Source: Lentinula raphanica (lineage: Eukaryota; Basidiomycota; Agaricomycetes; Agaricales; Omphalotaceae). Taken from it: DNA of 64,000 bases. The position numbers and the translations under genes are program-made. The DNA lies in NCBI GenBank assembly GCA_027919835.1, contig JANVFP010000011.1, forward strand, positions 124,001-188,000. The letters run 5' to 3'. The notes under the pieces were generated by a model. It did not search any database. It worked only from the letters and a program-made list of their open reading frames with translations, and was not told where the DNA came from. Positions 51,944-62,561 of the stretch are shown piece after piece (the first letter of the stretch is position 1; each line of letters opens with the position of its first letter).

Positions 51944-54118
51944 CTACACCTCATCGCTGTAATCCTCGATCCATGCTCTGGTTTGGCTAGAACGAGGAAC
52001 AAACGAACACTCAAAGTGCGGTGGATAACTGTAAAATGTGTATTAGTAGCGATTGATTGGGTGATTCTGCCCGGGAAGACAAAGACGTACTTTAGATTGC
52101 CGATGGGTCCATAATCTACATTGGGTTTCAAAGGAACGCCATGTTCGTCCACGGCCGAGTGAATGTCGAAGCTAGCGAGAATGGAGGTGATTGCCATCCA
52201 CATGAGTTCTTTGGCCATCACTAGAGTTCATATAGAGATTCAGCCGACTTCAACAAATCACAGACGAGAAACATTTACCTTTCCCTGGACATTGCCTTCG
52301 GCCGTAACCAAACGCAACATCCGCATTCAAGTTCTTGTTCAACTCTCCAGTCTGGGTCAAGAACCTATCCGGGTTGAACAAATCTGTGTTCGGACCGTAT
52401 GCTTCTTCGTCTTGTAGTATAGCACAAATATTAGCGACAACGATGGAACCTTTGGGGATGAAGAACCCATCATAGTGGTCGTCTTCGATGGGACCATGAG
52501 GAATGGAAATTGGGAGAGGGGGCTTCCAGCGGAGTGTTTCGTTGACTAGTGCGTCGATGTATGGAATTTTGCCAAAGTCGTTGAAATCTGGGAGTCGGCC
52601 ACCGAGTGCGGCGTCTACGATGGCCTGGGCCTTCTTTTGTATTTTCGGGTTGAGTGCCATCGCGAGGACAAAGGTTCGCATCGCCAAGACGGTCTAAACT
52701 ACCGTGGTCACGATTTTCGTCAATCGGAAGTCGAGTAGTTTCACTTACGGTGTCTGCACCGGCTGGAAAGAGTGCGTGTTAGCGTTGTACTGGTACAATC
52801 TAATGTAAGAGCATACCAATATACATGTTCCCGATTATAGCCTGCACATCATCGATCTCACTCTGAGGCGTGTCTTCACGCATAGTTTCCAGGAAACGCG
52901 TAGCAAAGGATCGTTTGGCTGTCCCTTTTGCCTAGAATATTGCTTTCAACCACGAGACAAATATCAAGCGTTGGTTCACACTCACTAGTTCATCCTGTGT
53001 GAATCTGAAAGGTAGTGTTCGAGCATCATCTGCGAGTTTTCGAAGTTTGGCGGCAAAATGCTTGAATCCTGCCCCAGGGAATGAACTCGGCCAATGTTTG
53101 AGGATAGGGAAAGCATCCACTGGTTACGGTTCAATATGTCTGAAAGGAGTATTGAACGAGATAGAATCACCGAGGAAAGCGCCACGCTGTGTGGCATGGG
53201 ATATTGATTTGATGAACGTTTCGGAGATCTCAATATATGGATCGTCAGCAGAATCAACGTCGATCCCGTACCCCGAAGCAAGAATGAAGCGTCCCGTCAT
53301 TCTGTAGAACTAAGTATTGTAGCGACCGAGGATGCTGAGCTGATTGAAAACTTACAGTCGTATGATAGGATCGTGGTGTTTGGTAGCGGTGAGAAGATCC
53401 TTGAGACACTTGCGAACAGCTACGACAGCTTGAGGGCGAACATAAGGAACGTCGATGTGTTTGCTGAATAATTTACGAGCCGCTGGACGCAATTGTGAAT
53501 TCAAAGGTCGAGGTTATCGTCTAAGTAGTAACGCGCACCTTTAAAACGCTCTCCGTATGGCATCAATGCCAAGTTCCAATCAGCGTGAACTCTACAGTAC
53601 GATTGAGTTCCAAAATGTAAGAAACTCATGATAACCCACGCACAGCTCATTCAGCATAACCATCCTTGGTCTGAATATAGTATATTAGCTTGCCGCTTTG
53701 AGATTGATATACGATCAAGAATGAATACCTATCGGAATATATCGCAGAACGTTTGATGAGAAGCTCATCGGCAGCTTTGGCTGAGTTCAAGACAAGCAGA
53801 GGAGGTCCAGGGAGTTTGAGTGTGATTATCTCGGAGTCTGCAATCGTGAGAGCTCAATACCAAGGCAGATGATACTGCTTCGATCATTGGAGACCCACCG
53901 AATTGTTGACCCCACCGCCGATACACTTTCCACGGATATTCTGCTGGAATGTCTAAAATGTTTCCTATTATTGGCCATCCTTTGGGACCGGGTGGAAGAG
54001 GACCCAATTGCCCCTTTCTCAGAAGCTTCGTAGAAGAGATCAGAATGAATGTTACAACGCCAACGACCACCCAATGTGCAAGAGAAAATTGAGAGAGTAG
54101 GTGATTTAGACTGTCCAT
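51944..54118 (-). CDS. Cytochrome P450 monooxygenase 1
   Basis: A many-exon gene starting MDSLNHLLSQFSLAHWVVVG, an ER membrane anchor, followed by the proline hinge LGPLPPGPKGWPIIGN. Other landmarks: I-helix AGADT|T split by an intron (GTAAGT...TTAG), ExxR in NETLRWKPPLPISIPH, PERF-like NPDRFL, haem loop AFGYGRRQCPGK with the Cys ligand, and a C-terminus after the last intron reading YPPHFECSFVPRSS with the stop at 51944. It resembles the fungal OrdA/O-methylsterigmatocystin-oxidoreductase-like group common in mushroom terpene clusters. The substrate is unknown; by context a sesquiterpene is plausible. All key residues are present. Confidence 0.9.
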
Positions 54119-54237
54119 GGTGGCGGGTCAAAGGGATGAAGGACTTACGTGTTCGACAACGACGCTGCGTCGTAGATAAAGGTAATGGGACACAGCGATC
54201 CGTAATGTATAGAGACGAAGACAGAGATGTTATTCAA

Positions 54238-54258
54238 AACGGCCGTTGCGGCCGTCAA
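54238..54258 (-). promoter_or_regulatory. CGGCCG-dimer site in the divergent P450 promoter
   Basis: The minus strand reads TTGACGGCCGCAACGGCCGT, matching TTGACGGCCGTAACGGCCGC upstream of the terpene synthase in 18 of 20 positions. It lies 120 bases from the P450 1 ATG and 142 from the P450 2 ATG and could control both. Confidence 0.65.
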
Positions 54259-54399
54259 GAAAGATGCGGTAGGCTGTCCGGGAACCTGTCAAACGAACTC
54301 AACCACCTTTATCATTGTTATACGTTCGGCCGGCCTGTACGAAGCTTTAAGAAGATGTTTCGCGAATTCGTGGAATGTTCATAGCGTCTCCGAGTAACC

Positions 54400-56341
54400 A
54401 TGAGCAGCCTTCTGTCCTCTGCGCTCCCATTGTCTGTGCCTAGGCTCCTCGCTTCTGCAGTCCTCGTTCCCACTTCTCTCCTCGTTTTGCGCGGCCTCTA
54501 CCACTTGTATTTCTCTCCTTTGAGCTCGATTCCGGGGCCATGGTATGCAGCTGTATCAGAGATATGGATACTGGTCCATACCTTGCGGTGTCGAAAAGTT
54601 CGCGCCATAGACGAGTTGTACCAAATATACGGGCCCGTAGTTCGTATTGCTCCAACGACCATCGCGTTTCTCGACAAGGACCATGAACAACAAACAACAC
54701 GACTGGTGTACAATGCGCTCAAGCTGGATAAAGGACCGTTGTATGATGCAGTTCACATGTAAGTTGTTTGTCGCCGTAGTTTTCAATTGTTTGTTCACTC
54801 ATTTTTTTTCTTTCAACAGGAATGGTCATCTTCACTCGTATGTCTTCATCTTTTCACTACTTCTACTCAGTATAACTGCTTATGACTGTGTCCATAGGGT
54901 TGCTATCATTGAACATAGCGTTCATGCCAAATACAGGCGTATATTTTCCTCACATTATTCTCCCGGGAACATCGCTTTGCTGCATCCTGATATGAAGGCA
55001 TCAGCAGAGCTTCTAGTTCAGGTAAGCATAGTAGATGCTGCTTTCAACGTTACGCTCAATATCTTGCGTCTATAGAAAGTTTCGGAAGCGAAGGATCGAC
55101 CTCTTGATATATTCCCTGGCATTCACCTTGTGATGATCGACCTCATTCTGAAGAGTACCTTTGGTCATGACCAGGGTGCACTCAAGGCTTGGTCGGAACA
55201 CAGCCATGATATTATAATGTCTGCCATTGAAGATTACGGTCGTCTTATCCTGATCGTGAGTTCCTTGACCCTTTCGCATTCGCTCTCACTGAGCTTTTTC
55301 TCTCAGCAAGGAATTGTGCCGGACTGGTTGTTTGGTATCGTTCGCAGATTCCCTAACAAGAGATGGCAAACGTTCTGTTCTAGTGGTGATACCCTATTCA
55401 ATGTTGGTCGTGCTTCTTTTCATCAATTGCCGGTCTCTGAGGAATTTCATAGACAATGGCCGATTTCGTGCGAGAGCAGCAGAAAGAGAAAGATGCGGGA
55501 CGCATGGACGAGCGTGACAAACCAACTTTGATTCAACGATTTTTCGCGCATAACGATACCTGTGCTCCGGCAGACCGACTCTCATTTGAAGACATGACGT
55601 CTGAATCCATGACACACTTGTGAGTGGACTTGGGCTCTACCCTATCACGCTGTCTCTAACTATCATCGAATGTCCAGACTAGCCGGTGTTGATGCCAGTG
55701 CTGTTGCGGTGTCCTACATCTTATGGCGCTTCGCGAACCAACCAGAAAGTGTCAAACAAAAGATCCAAGCAGAGCTCGACGATGCTATGCCCGACGCAGG
55801 ATCAATCCCTGACTGGAAGACTTTGCATAATCTTCCGATTCTAGACGCCCTTTTCAAAGAAGGGTTACGCCTCCATGGTCCTATACCGACTTTCCTCGAG
55901 CGTCTTGCACCAAAGAGTGGACCTTTGGATCTGCTGGGGTACCAGCTTCCACCCGGCACTGTCATCGGTACACAATCCTGGTCAATGCACAGGAACGACG
56001 GAATATTCAAGAACCCTGAGGAATTCGATGTATTCCGGTGGCTAGACTCTGACCAGCCCCAAGACGCGATGCTGCAAGCTTGGGCTCCGTATGGATTAGG
56101 AACCCGGGTTTGTATCGGGCAACACCTCGCTCGTGGGGCTATCAAAACTTGCCTTGCCGCGCTCCTGCGTAACTTTGATGTTCTTCCGCACCCAGAAACG
56201 AACGAAGAAACCATGGAAATGATGGAGCTTTTTGTAAGTCTTGGTCCTATTCAACGTGCAAACCCAGTTTGATAACCGTCTTCTCAGGGCATGTTCCCAG
56301 TAGGATTGAGCTGTAAGCTCAACTTCCGTAGCCGCTCCTAA
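54400..56341 (+). CDS. Cytochrome P450 monooxygenase 2
   Basis: Multi-exon gene starting MSSLLSSALPLSVPRLLASA with one membrane anchor and the hinge SPLSSIPGPWYA. Exons joined in frame give YRRIFSSHYSPGNIALLHPD, STFGHDQGALKAW, GIVPDWLFGIVRRFP and QRFFAHNDTCAPADRLSF. The I-helix is LLAGVDASAVAVSYIL, ExxR is in LFKEGLRLHGPIP, PERF-like NPEEFDVFRW, and the haem loop is APYGLGTRVCIGQHLA, with Tyr where Phe is usual before GxGxRxCxG. The last exon (GMFPVGLSCKLNFRSRS) follows a GTAAGT...TCAG intron. This is the pisatin-demethylase-like/CYP5 group look of fungal P450s; the substrate is unknown. It is divergent from P450 1. Confidence 0.9.
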
Positions 56342-56430
56342 ACATAAGTATGTATTCTACATCTCTGCCATGGACAAGTTGGTACATATATACTTATTGT
56401 ATGAAAATGCTCAAATCCCCGCCGACGACC

Positions 56431-57291
56431 TCACGTACTATCGGTCTGCTCAAACATGAAATCTGTTCTCATTGTATACTTGAGTCCTTTGTTGACCATT
56501 TCACCACTATGATACAGCCCTTTTTGCTGAAATATCAGTGCCCTTCCTGTCTTGGGCGCAACGTCGACGCATCTAGGCTGAAATTCTATCTTGGTATCCA
56601 GACCCTTCGGTTTCCAATACCCTGGCTCGTAGAAACGCGTAGCACCGCCTTCGAGTGTAGACGTATCTGACCCGTTGAGGTAAACCTGGATAGTCACTCG
56701 CGACTTTCGTCCATCTGGAAGGTCTAAACGGCCATCAAAATGTTCTTTGAAGAAGTGCCCTGGTCCATAACGGAGGAAGCTGAGTCGCTCGTTGAGACTG
56801 ACAATCATGATCATGGGGTTTGAGACCAGAGTCAGAGAGTCAGAGATCTTTAAAACATACCCAACCAGTTTCCATGTTCCTTGTACCCGGATTCCTCCAC
56901 TGTCTTCGCCCACAATTCTGCCCCATCTACTGCCCTGTTGTATCACACCTATATCCTTTTCGACAACAGGCAACACTCTCTCGTAAATCTGTCTCGCAGC
57001 ATCATGGTCGAATCGCAGAATACGATCATTGAACCTATAACTGGTATCTAGAACCTGGTCCCCGAGTACAGGCCCTCGTTGGAGCTTTGCAGGCTGCCAG
57101 CCTTTCCCATCTTCAGATTCAGTGGACTCTGCCAGGGTGATGAGATTGTCGCACTCTTCAGGCGAGAGCAGGTTGTCCACAACCAGAGCATAATCCCCGG
57201 AGTACCACTTTGCGAGCGGCGTAGAAGCAAAGTCGATGTAGGCGACAGAGGGTTTGGTCAATGAACTTTGGGTTATAGTGAAAGTTGTCAT
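56431..57291 (-). CDS. 2-oxoglutarate/Fe(II)-dependent oxygenase of the prolyl 4-hydroxylase type
   Basis: Two exons joined by an in-phase intron GTATGT...TCAG (about 56875-56805), giving about 265 aa from MTTFTITQSSLTKPSVAYID. The double-stranded beta-helix motif is HFFKEHFDGRLDLPDGRKS (the HxD iron ligands in EHFDGR) and the distal His lies in GLYHSGEMVNKGLKYTMRTD, with Lys or Arg for 2-oxoglutarate. Also LLSPEECDNLI and LSFLRYGPGHFF. The enzymes hydroxylate proteins or small molecules using O2. Convergent with P450 2 (90 bases between stops), which suggests it may belong to the terpenoid cluster, although P4H-like proteins also occur alone. Confidence 0.87.
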   Translation of the reverse strand: MTTFTITQSSLTKPSVAYIDFASTPLAKWYSGDYALVVDNLLSPEECDNLITLAESTESEDGKGWQPAKLQRGPVLGDQVLDTSYRFNDRILRFDHDAARQIYERVLPVVEKDIGVIQQGSRWGRIVGEDSGGIRVQGTWKLVGYVLKISDSLTLVSNPMIMIVSLNERLSFLRYGPGHFFKEHFDGRLDLPDGRKSRVTIQVYLNGSDTSTLEGGATRFYEPGYWKPKGLDTKIEFQPRCVDVAPKTGRALIFQQKGLYHSGEMVNKGLKYTMRTDFMFEQTDST

Positions 57292-57399
57292 TGAGTTTGC
57301 AGTCGAAAGTGATATGTAAGTATAATAAAGTGTTTGGCTTATGGTTTATGTCTGTGGAGATGGCAAGTTTTTCAGGTTTTTTCAAGTGAGAAAAAAGGG

Positions 57400-57407
57400 G
57401 AAAAAGG
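57400..57407. repeat. Target site duplication of the hAT element (left)
   Basis: GAAAAAGG directly left of the element; the same eight bases stand at 62554-62561. Eight bases is the hAT duplication length. Confidence 0.9.
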
Positions 57408-57428
57408 TAGTGTTGCCGTGAGTCGAGT
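57408..57428 (+). repeat. Left terminal inverted repeat of the hAT element
   Basis: 21 bases beginning TAGTGTTGCCGTG, perfectly complementary to 62533-62553. Confidence 0.92.
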
Positions 57429-58245
57429 TGAGTCTAGTCTACACAAAATTGATAGGTCCGAACCGTAGTCCGATTTTGACATCAGGTGCAATTCACGTGT
57501 TGTGCTTGGTAAGCCATTGCGTTAGTTGTCGCGTCTTCGGAATCCGTGTTGTTGCGTATAATCTCCCTCATTGCAGTGCTTTGGGGCAAGCCTAATACTG
57601 AAAAAGCTTGAGGGTATGAAATCTTGTGGTCTCGAAGGGATTGCAAGTATCGAGGGTGGTGAAAACGGTAGAAAACCTGATATTTCAGTTGGTATTGTGA
57701 CTTCAAGGGTATTAATGGTGCTCAATGCTCATATTCCTAAATAAGTAAAGTGCATAATGGTAAGTAAAACTCATAGATCTATTAGAGGAGCACTTGCAAT
57801 GAGTTTAGCAAGAGATATAGAGGGTGATGTTCAAGAGTTGAACGCAAGCGCTTACTTTTTGCGGTGAGCGCTTACTCAACAATGAGCAATCAGTACTGGA
57901 TATATATGGAAACTTGAGGGCTCTTAGAAACGGGGTCCAGGTAACGCGCCGTAATTTTGTGCAGACTCTATATCAGCAAGCTTGTCTTGCATGAGTCTGC
58001 CTACGGGAGACTAAGTTGAGTCGAAATCTGAGTGCTCGGCTATTTCGACTCGAGTTGATTCGAGTTAAACTCGAGTTCCCCAACCGCTAATCACGAGTCC
58101 TTCAAGTTGTCACAAAATCTTTGTCACGGCTCAGTGCTAACTCGAGATCTCACAGACTCACACTAGTTAAACCGAGAGCGAGCTTGTCACTATCTGCATA
58201 ATGATAACACATACTTACTACGATACAATAAAATCTTCTGGATGC
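57429..58245. other. Left subterminal region of the hAT element
   Basis: Non-coding. Contains several ACTCGAGTT / TTGAGTCG repeats (58012-58080) and AAGCGCTTAC twice near 57845-57880. A possible transposase-binding area by analogy with other hAT elements. Confidence 0.5.
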
Positions 58246-61200
58246 TTATACATTATATGATTGCAATATCAGGCGGCTGAGTTCTGGAATGTTACCTTGC
58301 ACCAGAAGCTCCCGTAAATAATCACTATCGATGTCAATTACAGTCGACGAGGCACCCAATTCTGCCTGTGGCTTATCATCCTCCATTTCAGAGCTCTGGG
58401 CCACCCAACTCTTGCTAAAGTCAAGGCGTTCTGTGTGATATAAAGATTTGAGTATCTGGATGACTTCCATCAGCACAGAGGACATCCGCGATCTTCGGTC
58501 TGTATCTGTCTCTTTGCTAGAGGAAAATGCACGTTCACAGGGTACAGCAGAAGCCTGAGCTGGTAGAACATCAAGCGCAAGTCGGAATATGATTGGGAAT
58601 TCACATTGAGTTGTTTCCTAGTGTTTTTTCAGTATCATTGGTAGAGTATTGCTTTTGAGAGCACTTACATTGTCCCAAAAGCGAATGAGATCAAATGATT
58701 TCAACTTATCTCGGTCAGTGATCAAGCCCTTTGAGAGCCATCGTGAAAATTCATCGTCCACCGTTTGTCTATCTGCTACCAGTGCTCGCTCCTCGTTCTC
58801 TTCATCTGGAACTTCCACAGGAGAAACGTTTGAAGCCTCTCTTGCACCAGGATTAGGACTGCAATGCTCAGATCCCAACGAGGCAAGTGAAGAAGTCCGC
58901 GAAGAAGTTTGCGAAAGAGATGCGGAAAATTCAAGCAGCGCTTCGATACCAGATGCTTGTGCTCGAGCAGCACCTGACCCAGGTAAATCAACAGGAACAC
59001 GACCAGGCTTTGAAGTTTGTGAATGGCGAAGCTCGGTCTGATGTTCTATCATCTGTGTAGGGTTGGCTTTTGTCAAGATCGAGTGAAAAGATTCATGTAA
59101 TTCAACATACAACACCTCGAATAGCATCCTTTGCACTCAAGACTTCCTCAGAAGTCCAGTGCTTCTCAATCCAGAGGAGTTTTGACGTGGGGTTGATGAC
59201 TAGAAACAACATAATGATGAGCAGCGATGAATGTAGACTATTCGTGCACAAAAGCTTACACATGGCAAACACATACATATTCGTAACACGCAATTTGTGC
59301 ACATACTCGTTGATCTTCTCGAGAGCAGAAGCTATGATGTGCAAGAGGTGAGGAAGCACAGTTTTCAGTGTATTGAGATTCTGGATGAGCTGTTCGTATA
59401 GTGGAAGCACCATAGCAAGAGTTGGAGTCTTCGACGCGGAAGCTAGTTCTTGGACAAGGTGAAAAGCCTTGAGAAATTTTCGAATATCATCTAATACACC
59501 AAGGTCAAATTTGGTGAGTAATAACTCTTTGACTTCGGGTTCATTGTTCGCAAGCACTTCTATAGCCTATAAAGCAGATGTTCAGTTGGGATCCGCTTGG
59601 CAACACTGGATGAGTTAATACAACATACCGGATAAAGCTCGAGCATTCGGTCAATCATTAGAAACAACGAAGACCATCGGGTATCAACGTCGCACAATAG
59701 AACTAATGGGCGCATGAGAGGCGCTTGTTCCGATGATGCTTCGTTTGCTACCAAGGATGCATTTCGAATACTGTTGATTGCATCTTGAAGAGCCTCCCTA
59801 CGCTTACCAGATGCACGACAGGTATTGACTAACTTGCGTGCACAAGCAATCAGTCCCTTCTCCAGTGCATTGCGGTATTCTTCAGGCATGGGAGCAGGTG
59901 CGGGTGGTGATTCTTCCCAAGTGTCTTCCCAGCTAACGTTGTCACCAATACCGTACTCAACATCGCCAAGCCTCGAAAGGGCAGTTTTGATGGCGATGTT
60001 GATTATATGTGGAAAGCAACTAGAATACGTTAAAATATGTGTTCGCTCTAGTAGAAAAACACATACCGAATTCGGTTCCCTTCAGAATCAAATGGGATGT
60101 GTAAGTCATTGAGACGGGCTTGAATCGAACGCATCATGGTGTTATTATTTTGTGCGTTATCGAGTGTGATCATGCCAATCTAGGTAATCGACAGTTAGCG
60201 ATGAAGAACTGCACGCAGCGGAGGTGAGCAAAAATTACTCGGCCAGTGATACCAAGTTCTTGCAAGATTTGCACAAAATGAGCTGCCATGTTGTCACCGC
60301 TATGAGCTCCTTTGACATGTCGGAAGCTAATCAAACGGGACTGCATCACTAGATGGCCATTGACGCGGACCATATAATGAGCGGTAATAGCCATGAATCC
60401 TGTCAAAATTCCCCGAGACCACATGTCTGAGGTCAAAGAAATCCTGCCTAAGGAATTCTAGATGAACAAGAGATTGTTAAAATTGAGTTTGACCACAATT
60501 ATAATGAAATACCTTCAGTTTGTCTGTCATAACTTTACATTCAGCAGCAAACTGCCTGAATATGAGTTCAGTCATCCGCGTACGGTGCGGAATCATTGAC
60601 CCATCAAGGTCGACACCAAGATATAGAAAGAGGTTGCGAAGTTCCTGGCATTCAATCACATTGACGGACTATCGAGAGCGTCATCAGTACGACCATTGAA
60701 AATGGAATGACAAACGGACCTGGTCATCAACGACGATCCATTTCACAAGTAGTTGGTAGAAGGTATCGAGATCAAAAGGTTCACCCAATCTACGCCCAGA
60801 ATAATCTCTTGACGATGATTCAGAGCCGACGGTGTCCCAGCCTTTGAGCTTGAACTTCACGACAAGTTCCTTGTACATGGTGGCGTGATTCTGCTGTAAG
60901 TGTTGCCTGATATTGGTTGTATTACTTGTGCCGTTCTTCCAGATACCAGGATGTCTAGTACTGTTAGATTATTGAATACATTAGTTTATAAAAAGGCAAA
61001 ACTGAGGAAGGACTTACGACGGTGTACAGAGTTTGCATATGAGAAATTGTCCTTCGTCAACTTTAGGGCATTTCGTGTAGTTTTTATCGGGACGAGGACC
61101 ATCAACGATACAGTGTTCGTTCGAAGGATAAATGAAGAAATAAACATCGGTGGCAGCACAATTTGACCGGTTCTCCTTTTCCATTGTAGAACGGAAAATG

Positions 61201-61778
61201 TTGCTCTGGAAAGCAGGATGTTCGGGGCATGATTCAAGGCTTGTCTCCAAGTGCTCATTCATCGGACCAGCCCCACAAATGCCTGCTATATGAATCGTCG
61301 AGCTGATCTGATTTCGTGGTCGGACATTCCTTCCCGTCTGCGAGTTTGCATTTGCAGCCCGTTTTTGAGATGTAGGATGGCGGGTCGATGTGGATGTGGC
61401 GTTTTGGCGCGTTCCTGTAGTTCCATGTACCTGCATTTGAGATTGAGCAATGAGGATATCATGCGTAGATTCTGTATTCTGCCGAGGAATTTGAGTGAGG
61501 GCGAAAGACTGATGAAGGTTTTGTGGTGGTTGAGATACATCAGGATTCGAGAATGAAGCTATCGGAGCCCAAGGCTGCTGCGACAGATATGAATAGTGCG
61601 GGTGCATTGCAGGAGTATGAGCTGGAGTTGTAGAAGATGATGATGCAGCTGTGCGAGAAATGGAAGGTTCATCAGCTTCAGGTCTTGCTTGGTTTTCAAG
61701 AGGATTATCTGGAGGCTCTTGGTGGAAATGAGTCGGCACACTGCCAGGAGAGAGACGATAGTAGCTGTGAAGATCCAT
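58246..61778 (-). CDS. hAT transposase (BED zinc finger, RNase-H-like fold, dimerisation domain)
   Basis: Spliced gene starting MDLHSYYRLSPGSVPTHFHQ (61778). A disordered N-terminus precedes a BED-type finger: FLICKLCTPS joined by an intron (GTAAGT...CTAG) to HPGIWKNGTSNTTNIRQHLQ and QNHATMYKEL. The catalytic core shows LTSDMWSRGILTGFMAITAH (first Asp), IGMITLDNAQNNNTMM (second Asp), IRCFPHIINIAIK and DVDTRWSSLFLMIDRMLELY. The C-terminal hAT dimerisation domain reads LALDVLPAQASAVPCERAFS then RSRMSSVLMEVIQILKS, ending LILQSYNV. No stop or frameshift was seen in the segments examined, so it may be functional. Exon borders in 58600-60170 were not all resolved. Confidence 0.85.
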
Positions 61779-62184
61779 GGCGCCTACATTGGTTGTCGCA
61801 CGAACTCTTATACTTCAAAATTAGGAGGATAGTGCAATAAAACATGTTGATTACACAGCGTAAATTGAGTCTAATGGTAGCCGACCTTAGCAACATAGAT
61901 TAAGTGGAGTCTAAGTTGGAGTCAATGAAAACATTCAGAAGAAAATCCAAGGGAGAGAAGTGAGAGCTTGGGTTCAAACGAAGTAATGTAGGACATGGAG
62001 GGAGGCGGCAAGGCTTTCGTAGGCTGTGACTTGCGAGTGTGACACCACATGGAGGGACACGCAATTGATGTATCATAGAATCAGGTGCTGCCAGGGTAAC
62101 TCACAACGAACTCGAATTTTGATGAACTCGAGTTCAACTTGAGCCCTCGGCAAGGCTTATTTTCCGACTCAAGTCCGATCCTCA

Positions 62185-62530
62185 ATTCGAGTCAGTGATG
62201 GACAAGTCATTGACTTAGTCAATCAGTCAGTGACTTGTGACTAGTAGTCAATGTTACTCAGTCAATGACGATGACTTTTGACGGCACCATGGGAATGCTC
62301 GGCAATGCTCGGCAACAGGTAGGGAAATTGAAAAAAAGCGTGATTATTTGTGGTGAGACAGCAAGTGTCACAAGATGGAAAACTTGGGTCAGCCGGTAGC
62401 TCGGCTGAGTTGAATAACCGGAAGTCAATTGTCAAGTCAATTGACGAATTTTTGACGAGAAGAGTCAAAGTCACAAATTGTGACTTTGACTTTGACTTCT
62501 CGTCATTGACTGTCCAACACTGATTCGAGT
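62185..62530. mobile_element. Nested hAT-type MITE with 8-bp target duplication
   Basis: A 330-bp insertion (62193-62522) with imperfect inverted ends CAGTGATGGACAAGTCATTG and CAGTGTTGGACAGTCAATGA (right end reverse-complemented), flanked by the duplicated 8-mer ATTCGAGT at 62185-62192 and 62523-62530. It contains a perfect palindrome GTCAAAGTCACAA-A-TTGTGACTTTGAC at 62464-62490 and many GTCA/TGAC repeats. No transposase; it must have been moved by another hAT enzyme, as its ends differ from those of the element it entered. Confidence 0.9.
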
Positions 62531-62553
62531 CGACTCGACTCACGGCAACACTA

Positions 62554-62561
62554 GAAAAAGG
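62554..62561. repeat. Target site duplication of the hAT element (right)
   Basis: GAAAAAGG directly right of the element, identical to 57400-57407. Confidence 0.9.

Larger units (their letters stand above)
57408..62553 (-). mobile_element. Complete hAT DNA transposon (5146 bp)
   Basis: Terminal inverted repeats of 21 bp (TAGTGTTGCCGTGAGTCGAG plus one more base at 57408-57428, and its exact complement at 62533-62553) are flanked by the 8-bp duplication GAAAAAGG. Internal to the ends there are many copies of ACTCGAGT / GAGTCGA / GACTCGA, as in subterminal transposase-binding regions. It carries one spliced transposase gene on the minus strand and a nested MITE near its right end. Insertion point: 117 bases upstream of the 2OG oxygenase ATG. 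Confidence 0.95.

Noticed and set aside
62262..62543. 93-aa ORF over the hAT right end
   Set aside because: It runs through the nested MITE and both element ends, and is rich in GTCA-derived codons.
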